From Limnohabitans sp. (GTDB lineage Bacteria; Pseudomonadota; Gammaproteobacteria; Burkholderiales; Burkholderiaceae_C), in the NCBI GenBank assembly GCA_009693305.1, contig SHXN01000006.1:1-33342 (forward strand): DNA of 33,342 nucleotides, written 5' to 3'. Position 1 is the stretch's first letter, and every line of letters starts with the position of its first letter. The translations under genes were made by a program, and so were the position numbers. Under the pieces are notes generated by a model. That model worked only from the letters and a program-made list of their open reading frames with translations. It did no database searches and was not told the origin of the DNA. Shown here in pieces: positions 31,873-33,342 of the stretch.

Positions 31873-32490
31873 TCACATCAAAATTGACAAGCTCTCATCG
31901 AGTTGTTCAATGGATGCGCGCTTAAAGCCCGAGCGAACAAATCGTTGCAAACGTCCCTGCGTAAAACAAATCAATACAGAGGACAACACATTGGCGTCGA
32001 CAGTGGGAGTTGTTGATTGACGTTGTGAGGCCGCTTCTTTTACCACTTGACGCAAAATCGACTCGATGCGCTCAAATAACTGGTTCACGCGTTGTTGCAA
32101 ACGCGCGTTTTCAAACACCAAGGCGTCGCCCACCATCACACGCGCCATACCCCGATTTTTTTCAGCAAACTGCAAAATCACGGTGAGGATTTGTTTGGCT
32201 TTTTGTGTGCCTTCACCCTCACGCGCAGAAATTTGATTGATGAGCGCGAACAAACTTTGTTCAATGAATTCAATCAATCCTTCAAACATTTGTGCTTTGC
32301 TTGCAAAGTGCCGATACAACGCGGCCTCACTCACCACCAACTCAGCGGCCAATGCCGCTGTGGTGATGCGGTCTGCCCTAGGCTTCTCGAGCATCGTAGC
32401 CAAGGTTTGCAAAATTTGAGTGCGCCTCTCCCCAGGCTTGGGACGCCTGCGTGTCGCCAAAGACGAATCCTCATGGTGCGCGTCATCCAT
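31873..32490 (-). CDS. slmA: nucleoid occlusion factor SlmA, TetR family
   Basis: GERRTQILQTLATMLEKPRADRITTAALAAELVVSEAALYRHFASKAQMFEGLIEFIE. Confidence 0.92.
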   Translation of the reverse strand: MDDAHHEDSSLATRRRPKPGERRTQILQTLATMLEKPRADRITTAALAAELVVSEAALYRHFASKAQMFEGLIEFIEQSLFALINQISAREGEGTQKAKQILTVILQFAEKNRGMARVMVGDALVFENARLQQRVNQLFERIESILRQVVKEAASQRQSTTPTVDANVLSSVLICFTQGRLQRFVRSGFKRASIEQLDESLSILM

Positions 32491-32513
32491 CTTACAACTC
32501 CTAGAAGAAATAT

Positions 32514-33342
32514 TTAATGAGAACGAATCATGGTGCCAAATGCTTGATCTGTCAAAATTTCGAGCAGTAAAGCATGCGGCACTCTGCCATCAATAATATG
32601 CACTGAATTCACGCCGCTTTTGGCCGCGTCCAAGGCACCACTGATTTTAGGCAACATACCCCCACTGATCGTGCCATCTTCAAATAATTCGTCAATACGG
32701 CGAGCACTTAGATCGGTCAATAATTGACCGTTTTTATCCAAAACACCCGTGGTATTGGTTAATAATACCAGTTTTTCGGCTTTTAAGACCGTGGCTAGTT
32801 TAGCCGCCACCACATCGGCGTTGATATTATAGGCCTCGTTTTCTTCGCCAAATCCAATCGGACTGATGACGGGTATAAACGCATCGTCTTGCAAGGCTTT
32901 AACGACGCTGGGGTCAATGCTCACGATGTCGCCGACCAGTCCCACGTCATATTCCACCGAAGGGTCTTTGTTATCGATCATACGCAGTTTGCGCGCACGA
33001 ATCATCCCGCCATCTCGCCCAGTCAGCCCAACGGCTTTGCCTCCCGCTTGATTGATGAGTCCGACGATGTCTTGCTGAACTTCGCCAGCCAAGACCCACT
33101 CCACCACCTCCATGGTTTCTGCGTCTGTCACTCGCATACCCTGAATAAACTCGCCTTTTTTGCCAAGGCGGTTGAGGGCTGTTTCAATTTGTGGCCCGCC
33201 TCCATGGACGACCACAGGGTTCATGCCCACGAGCTTGAGTAAAACCACGTCGGCCGCAAAGTCCGCTTGAAGAGCGGGGTCGGTCATGACCTTGCCACCA
33301 TACTTAATGACCAATGTTTTGCCGTGAAACTTGCGTATGTAG
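32514..33342 (-). CDS. argB: acetylglutamate kinase (5' end outside window)
   Basis: [19 protein letters not shown] reads through to the window edge; [42 protein letters not shown]. Confidence 0.95.
   Translation of the reverse strand, partial: YIRKFHGKTLVIKYGGKVMTDPALQADFAADVVLLKLVGMNPVVVHGGGPQIETALNRLGKKGEFIQGMRVTDAETMEVVEWVLAGEVQQDIVGLINQAGGKAVGLTGRDGGMIRARKLRMIDNKDPSVEYDVGLVGDIVSIDPSVVKALQDDAFIPVISPIGFGEENEAYNINADVVAAKLATVLKAEKLVLLTNTTGVLDKNGQLLTDLSARRIDELFEDGTISGGMLPKISGALDAAKSGVNSVHIIDGRVPHALLLEILTDQAFGTMIRSH

Noticed and set aside
254-33242. Many 60-130 aa ORFs antisense or out of frame to clear genes (for example 7052-7351, 8430-8732, 9396-9785, 20214-20873, 26682-27323)
   Set aside because: They lie fully opposite well-supported coding sequence, have no recognisable family features and are expected by composition.
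1-33342. CRISPR arrays, tRNA or rRNA genes, intact IS transposases, prophage genes
   Set aside because: No regularly spaced repeats, no cloverleaf or rRNA-like sequence and no transposase/phage motifs were recognised by eye.

Overview
Betaproteobacterial (Burkholderiales-like) chromosomal window with three zones. (1) A heavily decayed iron/thiamine-type ABC transporter at the left edge (1-2653). (2) A mostly intact core block: NDUFA9-like SDR, cca, an mdtABC-oprM-type RND efflux operon, a DUF2905 protein, a MidA-like methyltransferase, folM/folB/folX-like genes and ttcA. A decayed brnA antitoxin sits between cca and the RND operon. (3) A sugar-acid catabolic cluster (FAH hydrolase, SDRs, enolase-superfamily dehydratases, GntR regulator, TRAP dctPQM, UxaA-like dehydratase, Ldh2-like oxidoreductase, glucarate-dehydratase-like enzyme), of which about five genes carry disabling lesions, followed by slmA and argB. 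The most unusual structure is an ~840 bp cassette at 18298-19139 between ttcA and the FAH gene. A decayed HEPN-like gene (RNDIAH motif) is flanked by two inverted structured elements. Each element is a GC-rich hairpin whose ~25 nt loop is conserved while the stem sequence differs but still pairs, followed by an inward-facing 23 nt motif ATTGGGGTCAGRTAACRATTAAT. This looks like a non-autonomous mobile or structured repeat family carrying cargo. All homology calls are from memory of protein families; no searches were run.
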